Assembly (NCBI RefSeq): GCF_030382115.1
Contig: NZ_JAUDRJ010000003.1
Span: 3,147,523-3,170,731 of the forward strand
DNA length: 23,209 bases
Direction: 5' to 3'
DNA from: Nostoc sp. GT001
GTDB taxonomy: Bacteria > Cyanobacteriota > Cyanobacteriia > Cyanobacteriales > Nostocaceae
Positions 1 through 6,143 of this stretch are shown one piece after another. The position numbers and the translations under genes are program-made. Each line of letters begins with the position of its first letter. Position 1 is the first letter of the stretch. The notes under the pieces were generated by a model. The model had not been told where the DNA came from and did no database searches. It was given only the letters and a program-made list of their open reading frames with translations.

Positions 1-467
1 TCGCTGAGAGAATGACTCATCGCACCGAGTTCCAACCCCAAAAACAGGGCGACATATTCAGTATCGTATTGCACGAGCGATCGCCCCACAGTTTGTCCCA
101 AATCCTGCCAACTAAAACTCAGATTCCACAACCTTTGAGCGATCGCTAAAACGACAATTGCCAAAATAGCAAGCAAACACCCCAGATAAATCACCCGCAA
201 AATCGTACCAATAATCGGCCCGTGGGATAAAAAAGAACGATGGCGGAGACTTTTTTGATAAGGTAGCCAAATCCAGCGCAAGAAACCCCAGCGTTGGAAT
301 TGCACAGAGTAAATATCCAAATCGGGGCCAAACATCAGCCCACCAAAGAGAAACCCACCTGCAACCAACAAAGTCGCATTGCTACTGCGAGTTTGCCAAA
401 AAGTAACGCCCGCCACCAACGGCAGAGCATACATAGTAATGCGATCGTGCGTCCGACCAGAGGGCAT
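1..467 (-). CDS. DUF2227 putative metal-binding membrane protein (3' part outside window)
   Basis: An open frame runs on the minus strand from ATG at 467 to the window edge, 155 codons with no stop. The protein begins MPSGRTHDRI and carries GGLMFGPDLDIYS and KSLRHRSFLSHG, the conserved Asp/His motifs I recognise as the cyanobacterial DUF2227 family of putative metal-binding membrane proteins. Visible hydrophobic segments lie at about residues 30-45 and 85-110. The family's function is unknown; metal binding is inferred from the conserved His and Asp. It lies outside the integrase and is divergent from the tRNA, so I read it as host chromosome flanking the element. The ATG is chosen because this N-terminus matches the family. 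The C-terminal end is cut by the window edge, so the full length cannot be judged. Confidence 0.85.
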   Translation of the reverse strand, partial: MPSGRTHDRITMYALPLVAGVTFWQTRSSNATLLVAGGFLFGGLMFGPDLDIYSVQFQRWGFLRWIWLPYQKSLRHRSFLSHGPIIGTILRVIYLGCLLAILAIVVLAIAQRLWNLSFSWQDLGQTVGRSLVQYDTEYVALFLGLELGAMSHSLS

Positions 468-518
468 CCTAAATCCTGTTAATGATAGCGGGGCGTTTAA
501 CTCGTGCTGAGTAACTGA

Positions 519-533
519 ATACTGAGTCAGTAT
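519..533. repeat. 15-bp palindrome between DUF2227 gene and tRNA
   Basis: ATACTGA and TCAGTAT form a perfect 7-bp inverted repeat around a single G. It lies in the divergent spacer between the DUF2227 gene and the tRNA-Val gene, where an operator could sit. No regulator can be named. Confidence 0.35.
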
Positions 534-582
534 AAGAGAAAAAAAGATTTTCTTGAAACTACTAGCGCAATGCGAAATCTTT

Positions 583-591
583 TGCTATATT
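583..591 (+). promoter_or_regulatory. extended -10 promoter element of tRNA-Val
   Basis: TGCTATATT fits an extended -10 element (TGn followed by TATATT) and ends 19 bases before the first base of the tRNA. A TTGAAA at 553-558 is too far upstream for a normal spacer. The match is by eye only. Confidence 0.4.
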
Positions 592-610
592 AGTTAAGGA
601 TTAGTCAAAC

Positions 611-688
<78 letters not shown>

Positions 689-690
<2 letters not shown>

Positions 691-715
691 AAAGCCGTCG
701 CTCTGACGGCTTTTT
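689..715 (+). terminator. Rho-independent terminator after tRNA-Val
   Basis: AAAAAGCCGTC and GACGGCTTTTT form an 11-bp stem around the loop GCTCT, with the T-run in the 3' arm. It follows the tRNA by five bases. The A-run and T-run are symmetrical, so it could act in both directions. Confidence 0.85.
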
Positions 716-774
716 AATTGGAAGCATAACTTTGCCGCCGCGATTTACGGTAATATTATTGTCTTAAATCACCC

Positions 775-783
775 AATATCACC
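775..783 (+). promoter_or_regulatory. candidate repressor half-site upstream of integrase
   Basis: AATATCACC here recurs exactly at 2470-2478 in the repressor/early-operon control region. Its position upstream of the integrase start would allow the element's repressor to control integration. The motif is short and may be chance. Confidence 0.3.
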
Positions 784-820
784 TGTAACCACAGAGTAAT
801 TTTAGCTCAGGTTTAGCACA

Positions 821-1936
821 GTGAAATTGACGGTTGAAATCATAAACCAACGGCTCAAAGCGGCCAAGATTGGGGTAAGAGTTGAGGTTAGGGGCGATCG
901 CTTATCATTGCGGGCCACACTGCCACCCAAGCCAGGAAGCAACAAAACTAAACCTTATCAGCAGTATCTCGCACTGGGCATTTACGCCAATCCTGCTGGA
1001 CTGCAACGGGCAGAGGCAGAAGCCAAAATTGTTGGTGGGCTGTTGGCGCGGGGTGAATTTGATTGGAGTCGATATCTTGCTTCGGAGCAGGAATTGGGGA
1101 CTTGTACTGAGCGCAGCCGTTCGCGTAGCGTCTCGCAGAGAAGTATTGGGGATTGGGCGCAGTGGATAGAAAAGCTACGCAATAATTACTTCGCCCAAAA
1201 AGGTGACACGCCAAATACCCAATTTACTTGGAAGAACGACTACGAAGCAGCTTTTAAAAACTTGAAGGGAGAAGTTACCAACACCTCACTTATTGTTGCT
1301 GCTACTTCAACCACTGCTAATAGCCGCAGCCGCAAACGGACTTGTGAAAAGTTGCAGCTTTTAGCCGAGCTTGCTGGAATAAAAGTTGACCTCAAACTCT
1401 ACATTGGTAATTACGGCAACGCCCAAACCAAGCCACGCCAAATTCCCACTGATGACCAGATAATTCAGGTGCGATCGCTTTTCGATAATTCCCCGAAGTG
1501 GCTTTGGGCATACAGCGTAATGGCAACTTACGGATTGCGAGATCATGAGATATTTTTTTGTGAAATCTCGCCTACACCACCCCACACTTGCTATGTAAGA
1601 GAAGGAAAAACAGGGGAAAGAATCTGCTACCCTTTGCATCCAGATTGGCCAACACAATGGCAACTTTGGGAAATTAAAAAGCCAAACTGTACGGGGAAAA
1701 TGTATCGGGATTACGGGCAAAGAGTAAGCCGAACCTTTGATCGCAAAGATGCACCCTTTAATCCCTACGACCTTCGTCACGCTTACGCAATTCGCGGCAG
1801 CGTGCGTCACAAAGTGCCAGTGGCGACAATGGCCGCATGGATGGGACACTCACCCACAGTTCACTGGAATACTTACAATAAATGGATATCTCAAGTCGAA
1901 CACGCGAAAGTGTTTGAGGGATTGCTCAACAATTAG
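821..1936 (+). CDS. int: site-specific tyrosine recombinase (phage integrase)
   Basis: This 371-residue protein is a tyrosine recombinase that would integrate and excise the element. Catalytic-core motifs are visible: Arg240 in YGLRDHE, Arg319 and His320 in DLRHAYAIRG, His343 in WMGHSP and the presumed nucleophile Tyr352 in NTYNKW. The box-II histidine seen in XerD is replaced by Tyr (YDLRH). The N-terminal 80 residues probably form the arm-binding domain. The start is GTG at 821, the first start of the open frame; no strong Shine-Dalgarno is visible. Residues about 94-109 are encoded by an in-frame dispersed repeat (1101-1144). It is the first gene after the tRNA, as expected for an integrase at its attachment site. 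It is shorter than XisA-type excisases and no nif or hup gene is nearby, so a phage role is preferred. Confidence 0.93.
   Translation: MKLTVEIINQRLKAAKIGVRVEVRGDRLSLRATLPPKPGSNKTKPYQQYLALGIYANPAGLQRAEAEAKIVGGLLARGEFDWSRYLASEQELGTCTERSRSRSVSQRSIGDWAQWIEKLRNNYFAQKGDTPNTQFTWKNDYEAAFKNLKGEVTNTSLIVAATSTTANSRSRKRTCEKLQLLAELAGIKVDLKLYIGNYGNAQTKPRQIPTDDQIIQVRSLFDNSPKWLWAYSVMATYGLRDHEIFFCEISPTPPHTCYVREGKTGERICYPLHPDWPTQWQLWEIKKPNCTGKMYRDYGQRVSRTFDRKDAPFNPYDLRHAYAIRGSVRHKVPVATMAAWMGHSPTVHWNTYNKWISQVEHAKVFEGLLNN
1101..1144. repeat. dispersed repeat inserted in frame within integrase
   Basis: The segment begins CTTGTACTGAGCGCAG and continues with CGTTCGCGTAGCGTCTCGC, a type I recognise as a short dispersed repeat of Nostoc genomes. 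Bases 1118-1140 match 21 of 23 positions of the reverse complement of 6718-6740. The octamer ATTGGGGA occurs just before (1093-1100) and just after (1145-1152), resembling a target duplication. It adds a Ser/Arg-rich stretch to the integrase without breaking the frame. Confidence 0.7.
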
Positions 1937-1949
1937 TTTAGTTTTAGCT

Positions 1950-2011
1950 GTCCCATGCGCGGATATCTTTGTCTATCCGATAGCACAAGGCAGTGCAAGA
2001 GCGCTTGGGAC
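1950..2011. other. structured inverted-repeat element between int and repressor
   Basis: GTCCCATGCGC (1950-1960) pairs with GCGCTTGGGAC (2001-2011) at 10 of 11 positions. Two smaller hairpins lie inside: GGATA/TATCC at 1961-1978 and GCAC/GTGC at 1983-1996. Together they would form a three-way junction on either strand. It lies between two convergent genes and has no U-tract. It could be a bidirectional transcription stop, a small RNA or a recombination site; the role is unknown. Confidence 0.45.
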
Positions 2012-2020
2012 GGAAAGCTT

Positions 2021-2350
2021 CTACAAATCCTCAAGCATTAGTTGAATCAGCCTTTTGCGCTGCTTCTTGCTTAATCCCTTAGCCAGCAAAAGTATTTCCT
2101 CTGGCGACATCGGAGATTTTGCTGTTGCAACCTCCCCCTTGAGGTAATTCCTTAATGCATCCACGCCACTCAATCCAGCAGACTTGGCGATTTTCTCTAG
2201 GTTGTCTGAGGATGGAAACCCATTCCCAGCCAACCACTTCTGAACAGTAGACGAACTGACACCAAGTTCACGAGCAAATTCACTTTGGGAGCGATCGCCC
2301 TTCGCCCGATTTACAATTTCCTGAAAACGCTCCGCAAATTGATCGCTCAT
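2021..2350 (-). CDS. XRE/cI-type helix-turn-helix repressor
   Basis: The 109-residue protein has a classic XRE helix-turn-helix near its N-terminus: SQSEFARELGVSSSTVQKWL, followed by GFPSSDNLEKIAKSAG. The C-terminal half (MSPEEILLLAKGLSKKQRKR) is short and helical, so there is no LexA-like autocleavage domain. It is divergent from the early operon and next to the integrase, the usual place for a lysogeny repressor. The start is uncertain: ATG at 2350 gives MSDQFAERF, while an upstream ATG at 2383 adds eleven residues (MMWMEIFEQAL); neither has a clear ribosome-binding site. The DNA between it and the next gene holds repeated TCACC-type motifs that may be its operators. Without an autocleavage domain, induction would need another trigger, and the antirepressor at 5433 is a candidate. 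Confidence 0.85.
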   Translation of the reverse strand: MSDQFAERFQEIVNRAKGDRSQSEFARELGVSSSTVQKWLAGNGFPSSDNLEKIAKSAGLSGVDALRNYLKGEVATAKSPMSPEEILLLAKGLSKKQRKRLIQLMLEDL

Positions 2351-2406
2351 TAACGCTTGTTCAAAGATTTCCATCCACATCATGATAATTCAGCATCTAG
2401 CTGATT

Positions 2407-2478
2407 TTGATATTACGCGTGTCACCTTATAGACTCTTGTGATATAGTTTATGGCAACCACATCAAGAAAATATCACC
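2407..2478 (+). promoter_or_regulatory. early promoter and operator region
   Basis: TTGATA (2407-2412) and TATAGA (2428-2433) could be -35 and -10 boxes, though the 15-base spacer is short. Related motifs lie around them: GTGTCACC (2419-2426), GTGATAT on the other strand (2439-2445) and AATATCACC (2470-2478). This is the divergent spacer between the repressor and the early operon. The assignment is by inspection. Confidence 0.4.
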
Positions 2479-2492
2479 ATAGTAGTGGCAAC

Positions 2493-2669
2493 ATGGCTAA
2501 AAAATCATACACTACCTCAAACGCTATAGCAGAAGAGGTTGCAAAGGTATCGGAAGAGATGGGCATCCCTGAGTCCTCGATAGTTACTTTTGCCCTGAGA
2601 CAGTTCTTGCTGAACTATCGAAAAGAGCAGCATGAAGCCAGAGAGCGAATGCTTTCAACGGCGCAATAG
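2493..2669 (+). CDS. small ribbon-helix-helix-like DNA-binding protein
   Basis: The 58-residue protein starts MAKKSYTTSN and continues with AIAEEVAKVSEEMGIPESSI and VTFALRQFLLNYRKEQ. This fits a short basic beta-strand followed by two helices, as in CopG/Arc-type ribbon-helix-helix regulators. It is the first gene of the rightward early operon, opposite the repressor, so a Cro-like regulatory role is a reasonable inference. An in-frame ATG at 2451 would add 14 residues (MATTSRKYHHSSGN), but that start would sit almost on the predicted transcription start and over operator-like motifs. I therefore prefer 2493, although the ribosome-binding site is weak in both cases. Confidence 0.65.
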   Translation: MAKKSYTTSNAIAEEVAKVSEEMGIPESSIVTFALRQFLLNYRKEQHEARERMLSTAQ

Positions 2670-2675
2670 TGGGGA

Positions 2676-3047
2676 ATGCATCTACACCAAGCACACAAAA
2701 TGGAGCAGTCAGACAGTAAATACAAAATTGAGACTGAGCGTTTTATTCCCGAATCCCAACTCAGGGAGGCCATCAAAAAAATCCTGGCAGAAATGCTAGG
2801 AGTAAATGCCACTACTCAATCACAAAGGCAGTGGTATGACACAGAGCAAGCCTATCCTCTCTTAGGACTCAATTCAGTTAAGCAATTACGAGAAATGGTA
2901 CGAAGCGGCATATTGCGAGTTGGGCATGAAGTACGTGATGTGCGGAGTCCCTCTTCTGCCGTACCTCGCTATCAGTTTCATATTGAAAAATGCGAGGCTA
3001 GACTTGCCTTGCCGCCTGAAAAACGGCGGGGCAAAAAAATAGCGTAA
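2676..3047 (+). CDS. winged-helix/excisionase-like DNA-binding protein
   Basis: The 123-residue protein has a helical N-terminal region (RFIPESQLREAIKKILAEML) and then a MerR/excisionase-like segment, WYDTEQAYPLLGLNSVKQLR followed by EMVRSGILRVGHEV. The tail is very basic (PPEKRRGKK). The segment resembles the winged-helix fold used by recombination directionality factors and small regulators. Its place between a small regulator and the ParB-like gene suits an excisionase or a replication accessory protein; no specific family is certain. The ATG at 2676 has GGGGA close upstream; an ATG at 2700 (MEQSDSKY) is a possible alternative. Confidence 0.6.
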   Translation: MHLHQAHKMEQSDSKYKIETERFIPESQLREAIKKILAEMLGVNATTQSQRQWYDTEQAYPLLGLNSVKQLREMVRSGILRVGHEVRDVRSPSSAVPRYQFHIEKCEARLALPPEKRRGKKIA

Positions 3048-3064
3048 TCAGGCACGATTACGCT
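3041..3064. other. perfect 9-bp hairpin overlapping a stop codon
   Basis: AGCGTAATC pairs perfectly with GATTACGCT around the loop AGGCAC. The stop codon of the gene at 2676-3047 lies within the left arm. Poly-A runs flank both sides, so the hairpin followed by Ts exists only on the minus strand, where no gene needs terminating. It could be a binding site, for example for the downstream ParB-like protein, or an mRNA element. Confidence 0.5.
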
Positions 3065-3093
3065 CAAAAAAAGTTCTTTCATAGACTCAGATT

Positions 3094-4452
3094 ATGACAC
3101 AATCCTTAAAATCACGAAACCTAGATGTTTCGGTACAATCAAGCACCCGTGCGGATTTACGCCCCATCAATCCCATAGATGTTCAAGTGCCACAAGGCAC
3201 AATTGCTGATACAAAAGAAGTAGAAAGAATCATTCAGATTTTAAAAAATAAAGGCTCACTACCGGAAGTAATTATCACACCAGACAATGTATTAATTCGC
3301 GGAATTGACGCAATAGAGGCCGCCAAGCAAATGGGGCAAGGACTCATTTTAGCATCTGTTCAAAAAGCAAGAATTGAGTCTTTAAAAATACAGATAGCTG
3401 TTATCAAGTTAGACGGTGGGACACAATCTCGCGCTGGTATCAATCAACAAGTAATTGATGAATACGCATCTGCTTGGCGGGATGGTGCAAAATTTCCGCC
3501 GATTATTGCCTTTTACGACGGCGAGAATTACTGGTTAGCAGACGGGTTCCATCGCTGCATTAGCGCAAAACAAGCAAATGTGGTGGAAGTTGAAGCCGAT
3601 ATTCGCCAGGGCACTCGCAGAGACGCGGTGCTGTATTCAGTGGGAGCTAACAGCAATCACGGCTTGAGGAGAACCAACGACGACAAGCGCCGCGCCGTAT
3701 CTACCCTGCTCAGTGATGAAGAGTGGGTGTGCTGGAGCGACAGAGAAATCGCTCGGCGCTGCGGCGTGCATCACGACACTGTTAGTAGGATTCGCGCCGA
3801 GATTGGACGCAGTTCGGTACAGTCCAACACAACTGTCCAAGCAGAATCTAGTGGTCTATCTGGCGGTTTCCGCCAGATAGATGGGCAAGGGAGCCAGGGA
3901 GCAGGGACGGGGAGAAGAGTTAGCAGAGGCGGTTCAACCTACACCCAAAAGCCCAGGAAGGAGAAACCCTGGCTTCCCAAAGAAACAGAAGTAGTGTTCG
4001 TGACGGATGGCGAACATAAAGGCAAGTCCGCCGAGGTGCGAGTCATCACGGGCAATACAGCTCTCTGCTTCGTAGAGGGTGACACAGCTAAACACGCCCA
4101 CATCTACCTCTCGCACATGAAGCCTGTCGTTGAGAAGTCGCAAGAACCACCCACATCCGTAAAACAGGAATTGCAGCAAAAACAAGAAGAAATGGGATTT
4201 GGCAAAGGGGAGCAATTATTCCCGGAAGCCCCCCGCAATGAGGAGCCAATACCAGAGCAACTTCCAGCATCTATGCCCAACTTTGCCGCCATTGGCGATG
4301 CACTGGTGGTGGAAGCGGCGATCGCATTATCTCGCTTGTCTCCAGAGCAATTAAATCAGGCCATCATCAAAGCCTCTACCACTTGGAGCAAAGCCCAGAT
4401 TGAAGCAGTCTATCAAGCCCTTCTTCAGAGTTCAACAAAGGCGGTAGCATGA
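3094..4452 (+). CDS. ParB-like protein with helix-turn-helix and KOW-like segment
   Basis: The 452-residue protein contains a ParB N-terminal-type domain at about residues 105-185, with LADGFHRCISA (a form of the conserved HR motif) and the following IRQGTRRDAVLYSVGAN. A weaker ParB-N-like unit (VIITPDNVLIRGIDAIEAAK) precedes it at about 20-95. A helix-turn-helix, SDREIARRCGVHHDTVSRI, lies at about 214-235. After a low-complexity Ser/Gly linker comes a KOW/SH3-like stretch (VVFVTDGEHKGKSAEV). Such proteins act in plasmid or phage DNA partition, replication or transcription control. No ParA partner is seen in the window, so strict segregation is doubtful. The linker contains an in-frame 27-bp palindrome (3855-3881). 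The gene overlaps the next one by ATGA. No strong ribosome-binding site precedes the ATG. Confidence 0.8.
   Translation: MTQSLKSRNLDVSVQSSTRADLRPINPIDVQVPQGTIADTKEVERIIQILKNKGSLPEVIITPDNVLIRGIDAIEAAKQMGQGLILASVQKARIESLKIQIAVIKLDGGTQSRAGINQQVIDEYASAWRDGAKFPPIIAFYDGENYWLADGFHRCISAKQANVVEVEADIRQGTRRDAVLYSVGANSNHGLRRTNDDKRRAVSTLLSDEEWVCWSDREIARRCGVHHDTVSRIRAEIGRSSVQSNTTVQAESSGLSGGFRQIDGQGSQGAGTGRRVSRGGSTYTQKPRKEKPWLPKETEVVFVTDGEHKGKSAEVRVITGNTALCFVEGDTAKHAHIYLSHMKPVVEKSQEPPTSVKQELQQKQEEMGFGKGEQLFPEAPRNEEPIPEQLPASMPNFAAIGDALVVEAAIALSRLSPEQLNQAIIKASTTWSKAQIEAVYQALLQSSTKAVA
3855..3881. repeat. 27-bp palindromic repeat, copy 1 (inside ParB-like gene)
   Basis: TCTATCTGGCGG and CCGCCAGATAGA form a perfect 12-bp stem around TTT. 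The identical stem with loop AAT is found at 17923-17949. At 27 bases it adds nine codons and keeps the reading frame, in the linker between the helix-turn-helix and the KOW-like segment. Confidence 0.75.
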
Positions 4453-4640
4453 CTATCGAAATTCCTTTGGATACCGACACCTATCTCAACATCATTGCTG
4501 GCAAGCAAGTATTGATTTCTCCTGAGATTATTGCAATAGCTCAGGGGCAGCGCTGCAAATTGGTCAACTCATTGACCAAAACTTATATGTTTTACCGTTT
4601 GCAAACAGTTGTTGGTGATTACGGTTATTGGGTGAAATGA
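4449..4640 (+). CDS. small hypothetical protein of early operon
   Basis: The 63-residue protein begins MTIEIPLDTDTYLNI and ends with aromatic-rich sequence (TYMFYRLQTVVGDYGYWVK). I do not recognise it. Its ATG overlaps the stop of the ParB-like gene (ATGA) and its own stop overlaps the start of the next gene in the same way. That places it firmly in the operon and suggests coupled translation. A GGCGG sequence a few bases upstream may act as a weak ribosome-binding site. Confidence 0.65.
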   Translation: MTIEIPLDTDTYLNIIAGKQVLISPEIIAIAQGQRCKLVNSLTKTYMFYRLQTVVGDYGYWVK

Positions 4641-4831
4641 AAATTCGAGATCGATTAAACAACTTGGCAAGAGAGTTCTACCGCCAGATGGGTTACGCGG
4701 TGAGGGAAGGATTTGACTTTTCTGCATCACAACATCCCCAAGAACTGATGTGTTACCGCATGGCTGAGATTGCCTACGAAGAGTTTACAGGCGACAGACC
4801 CGACTATGCAGAGGATGAGGAGGATCTATGA
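4637..4831 (+). CDS. small acidic hypothetical protein
   Basis: The 64-residue protein (MKIRDRLNNLAREFYRQMGY) ends in a very acidic tail (RPDYAEDEEDL). It has no recognised domain. ATG at 4637 is chosen over a TTG at 4628 because it forms an ATGA overlap with the preceding stop and has GGGTGA just upstream. Its own stop again overlaps the next start by ATGA. It is probably a phage accessory protein of the coupled early operon; no function can be assigned. Confidence 0.65.
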   Translation: MKIRDRLNNLAREFYRQMGYAVREGFDFSASQHPQELMCYRMAEIAYEEFTGDRPDYAEDEEDL

Positions 4832-5121
4832 GCTATTGGAGAGAAAAAGCAGCATCGGTGATTGAAGAAGCGATCGCGAATTTCAGCGTCGATTTAGAAA
4901 ACCTGACCGACCAACAAAAGCAGGATTTGAGGAGTGCAATTGACGCATCCTACCCTTTTGGAATGAGGAAAAACCATCCCTACCAGATTTGGTTGGACGA
5001 GCGACGCAAAGCCTTTTATCGGCTTGGACTAGCTGAAGCTGAGACAGGGCGTAGGGGAGCCAAAAGGAAGTCAGCTATTGGGTGCGATTCAACAGTCCCA
5101 GGACAACAATCATTATTTTAA
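4828..5121 (+). CDS. phage hypothetical protein with possible C-terminal beta-clamp motif
   Basis: The 97-residue protein contains SAIDASYPFGMRKNHPYQIW followed by LDERRKAFYRLGL, a signature I have seen in small phage-encoded proteins of unknown function. The last residues are GQQSLF. QQSLF is close to the QL(S/D)LF pentapeptide by which bacterial proteins bind the DnaN sliding clamp, and it sits at the exposed C-terminus, a common place for that motif. Clamp binding is inference from five residues. A strong GAGGAGG ribosome-binding site precedes ATG at 4828, which overlaps the previous stop (ATGA). The next gene starts directly after its TAA. Confidence 0.7.
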   Translation: MSYWREKAASVIEEAIANFSVDLENLTDQQKQDLRSAIDASYPFGMRKNHPYQIWLDERRKAFYRLGLAEAETGRRGAKRKSAIGCDSTVPGQQSLF

Positions 5122-5358
5122 ATGAGCAACAGACCTGATTCACCCTGGTACTATGCGATCGCTTTCTTTGCTTTGGTGAGAGCGTATGGAAAGTTACACA
5201 GGTTGATTAGATTCGTTGGTAGAACCGATTCCTTTCAAAAGTCGGAATCTGATAATGAAGCGATTATTGAAACCCTTGATGACATTGAGGGCGAACTTGA
5301 TTCTGTACGCCAGAGCATTGACGAGCAGCCAGGCGTTGAAAACTCAGATCAGGATTAA
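5122..5358 (+). CDS. small hypothetical protein with hydrophobic N-terminus
   Basis: The 78-residue protein has a short hydrophobic stretch (WYYAIAFFALVRAYG, about residues 9-23) and a strongly acidic C-terminal half (IIETLDDIEGELDSVRQSID) that is likely helical. The hydrophobic stretch is short for a membrane span, and peripheral membrane contact is possible. The ATG follows the previous TAA with no gap. It is the last gene of the tightly packed 3094-5358 block; a 74-base spacer with a small hairpin follows. I do not recognise a family. Confidence 0.55.
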   Translation: MSNRPDSPWYYAIAFFALVRAYGKLHRLIRFVGRTDSFQKSESDNEAIIETLDDIEGELDSVRQSIDEQPGVENSDQD

Positions 5359-5363
5359 TTAAC

Positions 5364-5389
5364 AGCTATCTTCCCAAAAAAAGATGGCT
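5364..5389 (+). other. hairpin in spacer before antirepressor gene
   Basis: AGCTATCTT can pair with AAGATGGCT (nine pairs, one G-U) around an A-rich loop. No T-run follows, so it is not a typical terminator. It lies in the only sizeable gap of the early operon and may mark a processing or regulatory point. Confidence 0.3.
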
Positions 5390-5432
5390 TCCTGTAGACA
5401 ATGCAATCCACAAGGAAACCAATCAAAGCAAT

Positions 5433-6143
5433 ATGATTATACCATTCTCTAAACCAGAAATATCCTTAGAAATAGCAATTTACCTATGGAATTCAGTTGA
5501 GCAATTCCCTGTAGATTTTGAGTTAGCGTGGCAATGGTTGGGATACACAAGAAAGGATTCAGCCAAGAAAAAGCTCACTAGAAACTTCGTTGAAAATGAA
5601 GATTATATGCTCCGCCATTTGGCGGAGTCGGCTCCAGATAAGGGATTAACCCATAGAGATGATATCTGGCTCTCTTGTAATTGCTTAAAAGAAATGGCAA
5701 TGATGGCGGGTACTGAAAAAGGTAAAGAAGTACGCCAATATTTTCTTGAGTGTGAAATCTTGGCTAAACAGGCAGTCAAGGTAATTCCCCAACTCCAGCA
5801 GCAGATTCAGCAGATGCAAGAGAATTTTGATCGCCTCCAATCCCAAGTACAAAAAATACTCCCACCATCATCTGATTTCATCCCGCCAGGATGGGATGCA
5901 AGCACCTGGGCAACACTACCATCACAAGATAAACGTCACTTTCGCTATCTATACCAAAATTTCAATTTTCATCCAGAGTCTGAGGCGATCGATCATAAAC
6001 TGATTTCCGCAGAGGCGAAGTTGCAACAAAGACAGGAGGTTGAACAAATCATCGGTGAGGTAACGTCTGTTGAAATCTGGAGAATAGAGGATGCAAAGCA
6101 AGAGTTATTAGCGCGATTCTGGGCAGAAGGAGGAGAATCATGA
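5433..6143 (+). CDS. AntA/MSV199-type phage antirepressor-like protein
   Basis: The 236-residue protein has an N-terminal domain (about residues 20-115) with FELAWQWLGYTRKDSAKKKL, NFVENEDYML, CLKEMAMMAGTEKGKEVRQY and FLECE. This pattern is typical of AntA/MSV199 (KilA-N-like) domains found in phage antirepressors. A glutamine-rich coiled coil (IPQLQQQIQQMQENFDRLQS) follows at about 118-143, then a C-terminal region of unknown fold. Antirepressors of this kind bind DNA or neutralise phage repressors and favour the lytic switch; the partner here would be the XRE repressor at 2021-2350. A short palindrome (CTCCGCC/GGCGGAG, 5610-5627) lies within the gene. The stop overlaps the next ATG (ATGA). 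Confidence 0.75.
   Translation: MIIPFSKPEISLEIAIYLWNSVEQFPVDFELAWQWLGYTRKDSAKKKLTRNFVENEDYMLRHLAESAPDKGLTHRDDIWLSCNCLKEMAMMAGTEKGKEVRQYFLECEILAKQAVKVIPQLQQQIQQMQENFDRLQSQVQKILPPSSDFIPPGWDASTWATLPSQDKRHFRYLYQNFNFHPESEAIDHKLISAEAKLQQRQEVEQIIGEVTSVEIWRIEDAKQELLARFWAEGGES
5610..5627. repeat. short GC-rich palindrome inside antirepressor gene
   Basis: CTCCGCC and GGCGGAG form a 7-bp stem around ATTT. It shares the GGCGG/CCGCC core of the 27-bp palindromes at 3855 and 17923 but with the halves in opposite order. It could be a degenerate relative or chance. Confidence 0.3.

Noticed and set aside
294..482. Plus-strand open frame in the left flank
   Set aside because: It lies opposite the DUF2227 gene, whose family motifs are clear, and has no recognisable features.
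821..1936. Heterocyst-type excision element recombinase (XisA/XisC)
   Set aside because: The protein is shorter, lies at a tRNA and no interrupted nif, fdx or hup gene is visible.
1950..2011. Second tRNA or tRNA fragment
   Set aside because: The arms can form a branched fold, but there is no T-loop GTTCNANNC and no anticodon arm, so it is not a tRNA.
3041..3064. Terminator for the plus-strand operon
   Set aside because: The hairpin is followed by A, not T, on the plus strand; only the minus strand would show the terminator form and no gene there needs it.
5364..5389. Rho-independent terminator within the early operon
   Set aside because: The stem is short and no T-run follows; it is listed only as a hairpin.
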